A DNA stretch of 64,000 bases from positions 310,001-374,000 of the forward strand of contig NZ_LYPC01000011.1 in NCBI RefSeq assembly GCF_001700435.1, read 5' to 3'. Below, one piece after another: positions 25,319 to 33,434 of the stretch; positions within the stretch are counted from its first letter, which is position 1; each line of letters starts with the position of its first letter. Both the position numbers and the translations under genes were made by a program. This stretch comes from Paenibacillus pectinilyticus. Its GTDB lineage: Bacteria; Bacillota; Bacilli; Paenibacillales; NBRC-103111. The notes below the pieces were generated by a model, which saw nothing but the letters and a program-made list of their open reading frames with translations, searched no databases and was not told the origin of the DNA.

Positions 25319-26943
25319 AACGAATTTCCGAGATCTTAGCAATCCATTTTAAAAAGTGGGGGATCGATCACGTATTTGGCATTCCAGGCAAAGCCGTAAC
25401 TGCACTCATCCTGGATATAGCTAATCACGATATTCATTTTGTACTAGCGAAGCATGAATCAGGAGCTGGATTTGAGGCAGCGGGGTACGCCCTAATGAAT
25501 AATAGCTTGGCCGTAGCCATTGGTACATCAGGACCTGGGGGGACCAATCTATTAACGTCTGCTGGTCAGGCGAAGGCCTCTCATCTTCCTGTATTATTCA
25601 TTACCGGTCACCCCTCTATCCATGATTCAGGTAAGGCATTAGGCCAGGACTCTACGATGTTCGGAACGGATATTGTCAAAATGTTTGAGCCAGTGACGAA
25701 GTTTAGCGCGCGCGTGGAAAGAGCCGATACGTTTCAATCGTATTTTCAACATGCCCTAGAGAAAGCCTACTCCGGCGTCAAAGGCCCCGTTCATCTTTCC
25801 ATAGCGGCGGATGTATTGGCTGAGCGTATAGAGGAATTTGAAATTGACTTACCTGAGATTGCGTACCCTGTCGCTTCAAACTTAGATAAGTGCATAGATG
25901 CCATCAACCGCCCCGGGAGAAAGGTTATTTTCCTTGGCAAAGGGGTCCATTCGAGCAGGGCCTATCGGGAAGTGAAAATGCTAGCTGAGATCTTCGATAT
26001 TCCTGTTATGACCACGCCTGGGGGTAAAGGAGCATTCGAAAGCAATCACCATTTATCCCTGGGGGCATTCGGGTTAGGCGGGACCGTGCAAGCCAGTGCT
26101 TACGTGGAATGCGGTCTAGATTTCATGATCGTCATTGGAACGAAGCTGTCTGATATGACACTTGCAGGGCTAAGTCCTTCCCTTTTCCCGAAAAAGGTCA
26201 TTCATTTCGATATGGACCGCACGTTCATTGGTAAATCCATTCCCGTCGACACCTTACCGATTCTAGGTGATATTAAAACCAATTTATCGGCCTTATTTGA
26301 GAAGTTGAATTACAAGGAAATCGTAAAAGTGCCTTTTGAGATTCGGGATTACATCACGGAAGAACCTCGCTTAGAAAGCAAATCCCCACTCCTGGCAGCG
26401 GAAGCTGTCCAAGTCATGAATACTTCCTTAGACCCGAATTCGATCATTTTTGGCGATGATGGCAGTCATACCTTCTATGGGATCAAATATTACGATATTA
26501 AGAAGCCAGGCACGTTCTACTTCGACGATGTATTCGGTACTATGGGCCACGCAATTGGGTATGCTGTTGGGGCTAAACTTGCGAATCCGGATGCCAAAAT
26601 CGTTTGCCTAACCGGTGATGGGTGCACATTCATGCACGGTTCTGAGATTTCGACAGCTGTTAACTATGGCGCCAATGTCATTTTCATCGTTTTCAACAAC
26701 GGGAAGATCGATATGGTTGATACAGGCATGACTTTAAATTTGGGAAAAGCCATCGGAACGGTTTATAAGACCATCCTCGATGTTCAAAAGTATGCCGAGT
26801 CCATGGGCGCTCTTGCCTTCAAATGCTTTACTGCGGAAGAACTGAAAGCTGCTATAGAGCAAGCACAGCAAGCACAGACAACAGTTGTTATTGAAGTGAT
26901 GGTTGATCCATTCGAAATTCCACCAACGACGAAAAGAGGATAA
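25315..26943 (+). CDS. ThDP-dependent enzyme of the acetolactate synthase/pyruvate decarboxylase superfamily
   Basis: 542 aa, a normal length for the superfamily. The N-terminal PYR domain has FGIPGKAV, the catalytic Glu in AKHESGAGFEAAGYA and TSGPGGTNLLT. The central domain has GLGGTVQASAY and VIGTKLSD. The C-terminal PP domain holds the ThDP/Mg motif GDGCTFMHGSEISTA followed by VFNNGKIDMV. It decarboxylates a 2-keto acid or makes a C-C bond through a hydroxyalkyl-ThDP intermediate; the exact substrate (pyruvate, benzoylformate, sulfoacetaldehyde or another) is not evident. It is translationally coupled (ATGA) to the cyclic di-GMP enzyme upstream and followed at once by a carboxymuconolactone-decarboxylase-like gene. 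Confidence 0.85.
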   Translation: MKRISEILAIHFKKWGIDHVFGIPGKAVTALILDIANHDIHFVLAKHESGAGFEAAGYALMNNSLAVAIGTSGPGGTNLLTSAGQAKASHLPVLFITGHPSIHDSGKALGQDSTMFGTDIVKMFEPVTKFSARVERADTFQSYFQHALEKAYSGVKGPVHLSIAADVLAERIEEFEIDLPEIAYPVASNLDKCIDAINRPGRKVIFLGKGVHSSRAYREVKMLAEIFDIPVMTTPGGKGAFESNHHLSLGAFGLGGTVQASAYVECGLDFMIVIGTKLSDMTLAGLSPSLFPKKVIHFDMDRTFIGKSIPVDTLPILGDIKTNLSALFEKLNYKEIVKVPFEIRDYITEEPRLESKSPLLAAEAVQVMNTSLDPNSIIFGDDGSHTFYGIKYYDIKKPGTFYFDDVFGTMGHAIGYAVGAKLANPDAKIVCLTGDGCTFMHGSEISTAVNYGANVIFIVFNNGKIDMVDTGMTLNLGKAIGTVYKTILDVQKYAESMGALAFKCFTAEELKAAIEQAQQAQTTVVIEVMVDPFEIPPTTKRG

Positions 26944-26944
26944 C

Positions 26945-27334
26945 ATGAGTAGAAATCCAGAGAAATATAACAAGGGAATTGATGTTCTCAATGAAATGGT
27001 TGGCGCGCCTGGCTTGCAAGCGATTGACGTCTTCCAGAAATTTTATCCTGATTTTGCAGACTTCCTAGTCTCTTTTGGATTTGGAGAGATTTACTCGAGA
27101 GAAGCCTTAGATTATAAACAAAGAGAGACGATTACACTTACGTCATTGATCTCACAGGGTGCTTTTGATCAACTTGGATTTCATCTTAATGCTGCACTGA
27201 ATGTAGGCATGAGTCCAAAAGAAATCGTTGAACTTGTCATTCATTGTGCAGCTTACGTAGGCTTTCCAAAAGCATGCAGCGCAATGGCTCAGGTCATGGC
27301 TGTATTTGAACAACGAGGAATTACAGAAATTTAA
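26945..27334 (+). CDS. Carboxymuconolactone decarboxylase / AhpD-like protein
   Basis: 129 aa, the normal length for stand-alone members. The helix motif HLNAALNVGMSPKEIVELVIHCAAYVGFPKACSA is the family core. The CxxC redox pair of AhpD is absent: only HCAAYVGFPKAC is seen, so a peroxidase-reducing role is less likely than a lactone-type or unknown activity. Start: ATG at 26945 with GAGG five bases ahead, one base after the ThDP-enzyme stop. Third gene of a tight operon. A terminator follows. Confidence 0.85.
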   Translation: MSRNPEKYNKGIDVLNEMVGAPGLQAIDVFQKFYPDFADFLVSFGFGEIYSREALDYKQRETITLTSLISQGAFDQLGFHLNAALNVGMSPKEIVELVIHCAAYVGFPKACSAMAQVMAVFEQRGITEI

Positions 27335-27345
27335 TATCTATTTGC

Positions 27346-27372
27346 AAAAAAGGCACCCCACGGGGTGCCTTC
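27346..27372. terminator. Terminator between convergent operons
   Basis: AGGCACCC pairs with GGGTGCCT in a compact hairpin. Six A on the left give the T tract for the minus-strand lipoprotein operon; the plus side is weaker. Confidence 0.8.
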
Positions 27373-27387
27373 TCCATCTGCTCGCTG

Positions 27388-29244
27388 CTATTGCTTCCTT
27401 GCTGGCCGCATTCCGCCACCGCCGCCTCCGCCAGGGCCGCCCATCATGCCGCTTCTGGCTTCGGTTACGCCTGTTTCAGACAACCAGGTGATCATGGTTG
27501 CGGTTTTGAAATCAACGACCTTCGTACCGCCTTGGTAAGTGCCGCCGTCATAGAGGCCCTTGACGCTCGTGGCTGTCGAAGTGCCTCCAGCACTTAGCGT
27601 GTACGAAGCATCCTGCTTCAACTTCGGTGAGCTGATGAACACCGATTGGTAATTCTTCGAAGGCGCAAAGGTAATGATTTCGTTACCTTCGCTATCTGCC
27701 AGATGCACGATCGCGCCAGCTTGCTGCGTCTTGGTATACGTCATCAACACGCCAGCCTGTGTCGATGAATCAGACGTGGCCTGCACCATGCCAGAGCTGC
27801 CCGCGGCAACCAGGGTGCCGCCTGTCATCTCGAACGTGCCGTCGTAGTCCAAGGCTCCGTTGTTGTTCTCCGTCGGGCCACTAACCACGACGGTGCCGCC
27901 GCTCATCACGATAGAGCCGTTCGAGTCCAATCCGTCGCCCTTCGCGTCGACGGATAAGAATCCTCCGGTAATCGTCAGCTTGAGGTTGGAATTAGCGCTG
28001 GATGCCCCAGGCGCTCCGCCACCAAAGCCACCGGGGCCACCTGCTCCTCGCTGCCCAGCAGCACCGGCCGTGCCACCTTGCCCGGCTGTACCAGCACCTG
28101 CATCGCCGCTTGGAAAGCCACCGCCACCGCCTGGACCTCCGCCGCCCGCTTCATTCTCGGCTTTGCCTGATCCGTCCGAGACATTCACGCCATCATCACT
28201 AGATACCACGCTGGTTGTACCGCCTGCGATCACGATGTTGGGAGCTTCAATCCCTTCATTGCTTTGCGCAATGTCAATTGTTCCTCCTGCAATCGCGATT
28301 GAAACATCCGCGTGAATGCCATCGTCGCCAGCATTGATGTGAACATCCCCACCGCTTACATCCAGTCCGCCGCTGCTGTGCAGCGCATCTTCGCCTGACG
28401 TGATGTTGAATGAACCGCCGGCAAGGCTGATGTAGCCTTCGGAGCCCTCTTTGTCATTCGTCGTTTTGATGCCGTGCCCTTCCGCTTTCACAGTAATATT
28501 GCCTGCTTGGACAGCGACCAAATCACGCCCCATAATGCCATCGTCAGCGGCAGTCACTTCCAGTGTACCTCCTGTGATTTTCAGCTTATCCTTGCTCGTG
28601 ATCCCGTTGTTGTAATTGCCTTGAACAGTAAGTTTCCCGCTGCCATTGATCGTGAGATCATCCTTGCTGAAGATCGCTGCGTTCGGTTCGTCTGTGGAAG
28701 CGTCCGGATACACATACTTGGTTCCGTCCGAAATCAAGTTCTCAGCCCCCTCTGGCAAGCTGATGATCGTCTTGCCCGCCTCTTCCACATAAATCGCCGA
28801 TGTTGTGCTGTTGTGAATCTCTGCGCCGTTCAGAACTAAGCGAACCACGCCTTTATCGGCCACGTTCACCACAATTTGACCATCGTTCAATTTACCGCTG
28901 ATGGCATAAGTTCCCGCTGCCGTGATGGTAATCTTCCCATCCTTCGCCTCGGCTCCTTTGCCCGCAATCGTTGCCCCGGCACCATTCAACGTAATCGTCG
29001 TTGGATTCGCCGAAGCCCAGTCGGTGTACGCATCATCCGCGGCATATTCAACCTTTTGGATGACATCCGTCGTCACTTTCGTCGAAGCCGTTGTCGCGGT
29101 TGACGTCTTTGACGTCGTGGAAGCCGTCGCTGTCGCGGCAGCCTGCTCACTGGAAGTTGTCTTAGCATCGTTATTGCATGCGGACAATACAACCGCACAT
29201 ACTAGTAGGGCACCTACACCTTTAACGTTCAGTGGTTTTCTCAT
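27388..29244 (-). CDS. Beta-helix carbohydrate-binding-domain lipoprotein (DUF4353-like)
   Basis: 618 aa. Lipoprotein signal with lipobox LSAC (Cys 23), then an Ala/Thr/Ser-rich linker. From ~70 onward there are many short repeats of the type xITGGTLxVxAxDDGI, with recurring GDDGIHA, EDALHSSGG and SNEGIEAP turns, the hallmark of a right-handed parallel beta-helix. A Gly/Pro-rich stretch (~375-425) interrupts the helix, and the C-terminus is GGPGGGGGGGMRPARKQ. Members are annotated as carbohydrate-binding-domain proteins without a known ligand. GAGAGGA precedes the ATG. It is the third gene after VTC and DUF4956 on the same strand, 31 bases after the latter. Confidence 0.85.
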   Translation of the reverse strand: MRKPLNVKGVGALLVCAVVLSACNNDAKTTSSEQAAATATASTTSKTSTATTASTKVTTDVIQKVEYAADDAYTDWASANPTTITLNGAGATIAGKGAEAKDGKITITAAGTYAISGKLNDGQIVVNVADKGVVRLVLNGAEIHNSTTSAIYVEEAGKTIISLPEGAENLISDGTKYVYPDASTDEPNAAIFSKDDLTINGSGKLTVQGNYNNGITSKDKLKITGGTLEVTAADDGIMGRDLVAVQAGNITVKAEGHGIKTTNDKEGSEGYISLAGGSFNITSGEDALHSSGGLDVSGGDVHINAGDDGIHADVSIAIAGGTIDIAQSNEGIEAPNIVIAGGTTSVVSSDDGVNVSDGSGKAENEAGGGGPGGGGGFPSGDAGAGTAGQGGTAGAAGQRGAGGPGGFGGGAPGASSANSNLKLTITGGFLSVDAKGDGLDSNGSIVMSGGTVVVSGPTENNNGALDYDGTFEMTGGTLVAAGSSGMVQATSDSSTQAGVLMTYTKTQQAGAIVHLADSEGNEIITFAPSKNYQSVFISSPKLKQDASYTLSAGGTSTATSVKGLYDGGTYQGGTKVVDFKTATMITWLSETGVTEARSGMMGGPGGGGGGGMRPARKQ

Positions 29245-29275
29245 GATTGATAACTTCCTCTCTGATTTGCGGATT

Positions 29276-29956
29276 TTAATATTCAGTCGTCGTTGGATTC
29301 ATCGTTAACGTAATATCTAAGTTACCGTTTCGGCATCTAACAGCGTCTAAGAATTCCTTTTGACTCGTCAGATGGTCGATGGTCACGATATAGACAAGCT
29401 CATACAGACTGCCCAGCTCGGTTGTGCGAACTTTTTTCAACTCATACGGAATGTCAAACATCTTGAAAACCTCATCGAAGGCTTCCTCGTACCCTAAATT
29501 CTCAGGAATCGTTACTTTCAGCAGCTTTTGTGTCGCTTTTTTGGCGCCGAAATTCGTCACTTTCAGGACAAACATCAAGATACAAAGGATTAGCGTAAAC
29601 AGTACCGCATAGCCAAACGACCCAACGCCGCAGGCAAGACCGGCCGCCATCGTGAACAAGACGAACGAGATGTCCTTCGGATCTCCTGGCGCACTTCGGA
29701 ACCGAATGATCGAGAAGGCACCGGCAAGACTGAATGCTCTGGCGATATTGCTGCCAATCAATAGGATGATAATCGCCACAATCACGGGCAGCACGATCAT
29801 GGTTAAAGTGAAGCTTTGCGTGTACGCTGTTTGTGTCTTCATGTAAGTGAAACTGATCATCGCGCCAAGCACGATGGCAATAATGATAGTTAACAGGGCA
29901 TTCGCAAGCGTTAATTCCGTGCCGGCTGTGACCTGGGCAAAAATAGAATCGATCAT
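29276..29956 (-). CDS. DUF4956 integral membrane protein
   Basis: 226 aa. About four membrane spans (residues ~18-40, ~48-70, ~95-125) surround a conserved short segment SLAGAFSIIRFRSAPGDPKDI, and a ~90-residue soluble C-terminal domain follows (EAFDEVFKMFDIPYELKKVRTTELGSLYEL). This matches the DUF4956 family, for which I know no established function. Its gene overlaps the VTC gene by four bases (ATGA), so the two are made together and probably form a complex at the membrane. Confidence 0.85.
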   Translation of the reverse strand: MIDSIFAQVTAGTELTLANALLTIIIAIVLGAMISFTYMKTQTAYTQSFTLTMIVLPVIVAIIILLIGSNIARAFSLAGAFSIIRFRSAPGDPKDISFVLFTMAAGLACGVGSFGYAVLFTLILCILMFVLKVTNFGAKKATQKLLKVTIPENLGYEEAFDEVFKMFDIPYELKKVRTTELGSLYELVYIVTIDHLTSQKEFLDAVRCRNGNLDITLTMNPTTTEY

Positions 29957-30699
29957 AATTGGATCCTCTCCCCCGCGATTTGCTGCGTCGCATTCATTCG
30001 CATTTTCTTGTATTCATTGCCATACTTCGAGAAGCTTGTACGGTACATCTGATGCTCCGAGAGCATGCGGGACAGCCAGAGCGGGATCGTTTTCTCCGCC
30101 TTCACTTCCATCAACCATTGTCCGCGGCTGAGTAACTGCTCCCCGTGGTCCCCGCTCTCCAGCTTAAGATCAACGCGTCTGGACCGAATGTTCGTATCGA
30201 ACGTAATCCGCAAATCCCGGTTTTCCTTATAGAACATTGCAATCCGGTCGTACGCCAGATACACTTTCGGCACCAAGTCATACCGTCCGAGGAAATACTT
30301 AATTTCTTGGATGACTTGCTTGTTCATATAGTCTTGGTATTCTGGCTCCACGCCTGTTCGTACGAAATCATACGACTCCTTCAGTTTCAGCGCTGTTCTC
30401 CGCTTGTTCACAAGGCCAAATACCTTCTTCTTCAGCTCCAGATACACCTTAGCGTCCTCTTCGGGTACACCGTAGGCTCTAATCCGCAGTTTTTCTCGAT
30501 ATTTCGGTTTAGCTAGACTATTTCGGATTAAAGAATCATGCTCGGTATCAAAGTAAATGTTGCTGATGCTATAGAATTTATCATTTTTGTTATAGGCGTC
30601 TAGCTCCATATAGGTCAGTAGTTGATTGTATAAGGTGTAAAAAGCTTTGGTATCCATCAGATACTTGCTTTCATATCGGTTAAACACTTCAATCGCCAT
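29953..30699 (-). CDS. VTC-domain protein (polyphosphate polymerase-like)
   Basis: 248 aa single VTC domain. Tunnel-lining basic and acidic residues of the family can be placed: RYESKYLM (residues ~8-15), REKLRIRAYG, VYLELKKKVFG, VYLAYDRIAMFY, LRITFDTNIR and LMEVKAEKTIPLWL, ending with FSKYGNEY. In eukaryotic Vtc4 this fold makes polyphosphate from ATP at a membrane. The bacterial forms have no membrane span, and this one is coupled by a four-base overlap to the DUF4956 membrane protein that may replace the missing anchor. Product unproven. First gene of the operon, divergent from the response regulator. Confidence 0.87.
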   Translation of the reverse strand: MAIEVFNRYESKYLMDTKAFYTLYNQLLTYMELDAYNKNDKFYSISNIYFDTEHDSLIRNSLAKPKYREKLRIRAYGVPEEDAKVYLELKKKVFGLVNKRRTALKLKESYDFVRTGVEPEYQDYMNKQVIQEIKYFLGRYDLVPKVYLAYDRIAMFYKENRDLRITFDTNIRSRRVDLKLESGDHGEQLLSRGQWLMEVKAEKTIPLWLSRMLSEHQMYRTSFSKYGNEYKKMRMNATQQIAGERIQL

Positions 30700-30746
30700 C
30701 AGGTCTGCCTCCTTTTCGTTTGCGTTGCTGCCGTTGCCATGACTGT

Positions 30747-30776
30747 ATCTTAGCCTTCGAACCTTTAGTGAAACTT
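30747..30776 (-). promoter_or_regulatory. Activator-type promoter of the VTC operon with direct-repeat box
   Basis: On the minus strand AAGTTTCACTAAAGGTT (30776-30760) is two 6-base half-sites with an 11-base period, as bound by OmpR-family regulators. Seven bases later comes TAAGAT (30752-30747), a -10-like hexamer. No -35 match is evident; the box occupies its place. It is nearly identical to the outward-facing box at 30820-30849. Confidence 0.65.
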
Positions 30777-30819
30777 AAATTATGTTGTTTTCGTAAATGT
30801 GCAGGTAAGTGCTACTATT

Positions 30820-30849
30820 AAGGTTGATTAAAGGTTCCGTGCCTATAAT
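30820..30849 (+). promoter_or_regulatory. Activator-type promoter of the regulator/kinase pair with direct-repeat box
   Basis: AAGGTTGATTAAAGGTT (30820-30836) repeats AAGGTT with an 11-base period, then after seven bases TATAAT (30844-30849). It matches the minus-strand box at 14 of 17 positions with identical distance to the -10. Expected binding site of the adjacent OmpR-type regulator, giving positive autoregulation. Confidence 0.68.
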
Positions 30850-30899
30850 GAAGCCATCCAATCGAAAACGCGATTCTGATCACCAAAGGGGGAAACGGC

Positions 30900-31577
30900 A
30901 TGCGAATATTAATCGTAGAAGATGAGGTTCATTTAGCCGAAGCTTTAACTCAAATTCTCAAAAAACACAACTACTCCGTCGACGCTGTCCATGATGGCCA
31001 GTCTGGGCTGGATAACGCGCTAAGCGGTATATATGATTTACTGTTGCTCGACATTATGTTGCCAGAGATGGATGGAATCACGATCCTGAAGACACTGCGC
31101 AGCCAAGGGGTCTCTACACCGGTCATTTTACTAACGGCTAAGGGGGAGATTTCAGATAAAATTACGGGACTGGATTACGGCGCCGACGACTATGTGGCCA
31201 AACCGTTCTCGACGGAAGAGCTGTTGGCTCGCATTCGCGCGGCGTTAAGACGCAAAGGGGACGTCATGCCAGAGGATGGACTACGGTACGGAGACATCGA
31301 ATTGCATACAGGTAATCTAAAGCTGACGTGCAAGGGCAAGGAATTGAAGTTGATTTTAAAAGAAAGTGAATTACTCGAGCTGCTCATGACCAGGAAAAAT
31401 GCAGTCACTTCGAAGGAACAGATCATCGAGAAGCTCTGGGGCTTCGATTCGGAGGTGGAGCATAACAACGTAGAGGTTTATATCTCATTTTTACGAAAAA
31501 AGCTCACATTCCTACAAGCATCGGTCCGAATTAACACGCTTAGAGGTATCGGTTATGTCCTGGAGGTGACTTCGTAA
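30900..31577 (+). CDS. OmpR-family response regulator
   Basis: 225 aa. Receiver: LIVEDEVH, phospho-acceptor Asp in LLLLDIMLPEMDG, Lys in DDYVAKPFS. Winged helix ~125-225 with LKESELLELLMTRKN, EVYISFLRKKLTFL and the terminal GIGYVLE. The ATG follows AAAGGGGGAA. It overlaps the kinase start by one base. It is divergent from the VTC/DUF4956/lipoprotein operon, and matched direct-repeat boxes in the shared upstream region suggest that it activates both sides. Confidence 0.9.
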   Translation: MRILIVEDEVHLAEALTQILKKHNYSVDAVHDGQSGLDNALSGIYDLLLLDIMLPEMDGITILKTLRSQGVSTPVILLTAKGEISDKITGLDYGADDYVAKPFSTEELLARIRAALRRKGDVMPEDGLRYGDIELHTGNLKLTCKGKELKLILKESELLELLMTRKNAVTSKEQIIEKLWGFDSEVEHNNVEVYISFLRKKLTFLQASVRINTLRGIGYVLEVTS

Positions 31578-32848
31578 TGTTCCGGAAGCTTCGCAATCGG
31601 TTTCTGATCGTGAATCTCGTTATCATCACTTGCATGATGCTCGTATCCTTTGCTTCTATCTACTTCATCACTTATCAAAATGTGCATAACGGCATCGATA
31701 TGGAGATCCATCGCGTGTCCGAGTTCTACTTCAAGCCTGACGGCGGCAAAATGGGCAATCCACAGGCTGGACCCGGCGGTGGCAATCATCCGCAACAGAA
31801 TGGTAAAGGCGATATGAGCCCACCGGCAGAGCGTTCCGTTTCTTTCTTGCTGCAAGCGGATGCACAATGGAAACTGACGGCTACGAACTCCCGTTTTGAT
31901 ATGGACGCCGACTTCTATGACCTAGCCCTGCAGAAAGCCTCCTACGGGGCAAAGGATAACGGCCAGTTTACACTTGAGGGCACCCGTTGGGCTTATATGG
32001 TACAAAAGAATGGCACAGGCTATTCCGTTATATACCTCGACGTCACGGCCCAGCAGACCATTATCACGAATCTCGTGTATACGTTCATTCTGGTTGGATT
32101 CTTTATGCTCATCCTTATTTTCTTTACGAGCCGATACTTCGCTAACCGATCTATTGCTCCTGTCAAAGAGGCGTTCCATCGACAAAAGCAATTCATTGCT
32201 GATGCTTCTCACGAGTTGAAAACGCCTCTGGCCGTGATCAACACCAATGCCGATGTGCTTTTATCGAACAGTGAAGATACCATAGAGAGTCAGTCCAAAT
32301 GGCTGCATCGCATCAAATCCGAAACCGAGCGTATGAAGACGCTCACGAACGACCTCCTCTATCTCACCGAAATGGATGATGCCAGGGCTAGCATGATTTA
32401 TACCCCGTTCAATGTGAGCGAGTCTGTTGAAAGCGTCCTTCTCACGATGGAAGCCGTTGTGTTCGAGAAGGACATTTCACTCACGTATGAGATTGAACCG
32501 GGCTTAACCCTGCACGGCAATAGTGAGCAAATGAAGCAGGTCGTCATGATTCTATTAGATAACGCCATCAAATATACGAACCCGAAAGGGGCGATCTCGC
32601 TCACTTTTAAGAAGCACCATCATGATCGTCTGCTTACGGTGACGAATACCGGGGCGGGTATTGCGCCGGAGCATTTGGAGCGGATCTTCGACCGCTTCTA
32701 CCGTGCTGACGCGTCTCGCTCGAGGAAGAATGGCGGTTACGGTCTGGGACTCGCAATCGCGAAATCGATTGTCGAGCAGCATAAGGGGAAGATTTCTGCG
32801 AAAAGTGTGCCCGGAGAGACGACTTCGTTTATGGTGCAGTTGCCGTAG
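31577..32848 (+). CDS. Sensor histidine kinase
   Basis: 423 aa. Two membrane spans (~10-30 and ~165-187) enclose a ~130-residue extracytoplasmic region beginning with a low-complexity Gly/Pro/Asn/Gln stretch (GGKMGNPQAGPGGGNHPQQN). No HAMP is obvious. H-box ADASHELKTPLAVINTNADV (~215), N-box ILLDNAIKYTN, F-box FDRFYRAD and G2 YGLGLAIAKSIVE are intact. The outer Gly-rich segment resembles the Gly/Pro-rich part of the lipoprotein encoded across the promoter region, hinting at a shared wall environment. A terminator follows. Confidence 0.88.
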   Translation: MFRKLRNRFLIVNLVIITCMMLVSFASIYFITYQNVHNGIDMEIHRVSEFYFKPDGGKMGNPQAGPGGGNHPQQNGKGDMSPPAERSVSFLLQADAQWKLTATNSRFDMDADFYDLALQKASYGAKDNGQFTLEGTRWAYMVQKNGTGYSVIYLDVTAQQTIITNLVYTFILVGFFMLILIFFTSRYFANRSIAPVKEAFHRQKQFIADASHELKTPLAVINTNADVLLSNSEDTIESQSKWLHRIKSETERMKTLTNDLLYLTEMDDARASMIYTPFNVSESVESVLLTMEAVVFEKDISLTYEIEPGLTLHGNSEQMKQVVMILLDNAIKYTNPKGAISLTFKKHHHDRLLTVTNTGAGIAPEHLERIFDRFYRADASRSRKNGGYGLGLAIAKSIVEQHKGKISAKSVPGETTSFMVQLP

Positions 32849-32863
32849 CGTGTGTTAGGCATG

Positions 32864-32914
32864 AGAAAAAGGGATGCTTCAAAGTCAAATTGACTTTGAG
32901 GACATCCCTTTCTT
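32864..32914 (+). terminator. Terminator after the kinase gene
   Basis: AAAGGGATG pairs with CATCCCTTT, and the inner TCAAAGTCAA pairs with TTGACTTTGA, giving a long hairpin followed by T-rich sequence. Confidence 0.85.
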
Positions 32915-33035
32915 CTATGCGTAGATCATCGCTCAACGCTTGCTGAGATGATGTTGTTTTTCTCCCTCGAGGCGTCTAGAATTAAGCATAACGAATAGCC
33001 CATTTCTGGCTTATAGAAGGAGGAGTCTTTCTACG

Positions 33036-33434
33036 ATGAGTATAAATACGCAGCGATCCACAGTGCCACCCTCAGCTTCCATCGCACCTTGGCTTTCCGT
33101 GAACAACGTCGCAGCTGCTGCTGATTTTTACAAGATCGCCTTCGGAGCAAGCGAGTTGGAACGGCTTGAAGATGATAACGGAAATTTGATTATCACGAAC
33201 TTATCGATTCTCGGAGCCGATTTCTGGCTGCAGGAAGATCCTGATTTCAGCACGGCTTATGTCAAACAGGGTTCATTTCGCCTGATTGTTACCGTACAAG
33301 ATCCGGACACCCTGTTCGGACAAGCCCTTGCCGCTGGAGCAACCGAAATTGCGCCCATGAATGACAGCCACGGCTGGCGAATCGGCCGCCTGATGGATCC
33401 ATTTGGCTACCATTGGGAGATTGGTGTCCGATGA
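33036..33434 (+). CDS. VOC family protein (glyoxalase/PhnB-like)
   Basis: 132 aa, a single vicinal-oxygen-chelate module pair: IAPWLSVNNVAAAADFYKIAFGA in the first half and RIGRLMDPFGYHWEIGVR at the end. The C-terminal pattern resembles PhnB/YdeN-like members without assigned substrate. GAAGGAGGAG precedes the ATG. The stop overlaps the start of a MarR regulator (ATGA), so the pair is one unit and the regulator probably controls it. Confidence 0.85.
   Translation: MSINTQRSTVPPSASIAPWLSVNNVAAAADFYKIAFGASELERLEDDNGNLIITNLSILGADFWLQEDPDFSTAYVKQGSFRLIVTVQDPDTLFGQALAAGATEIAPMNDSHGWRIGRLMDPFGYHWEIGVR

Noticed and set aside
27860..28315. 151-codon plus-strand frame opposite the beta-helix lipoprotein, rich in Pro
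   Set aside because: It mirrors the Gly-rich coding of the lipoprotein; no ribosome site and no domain.
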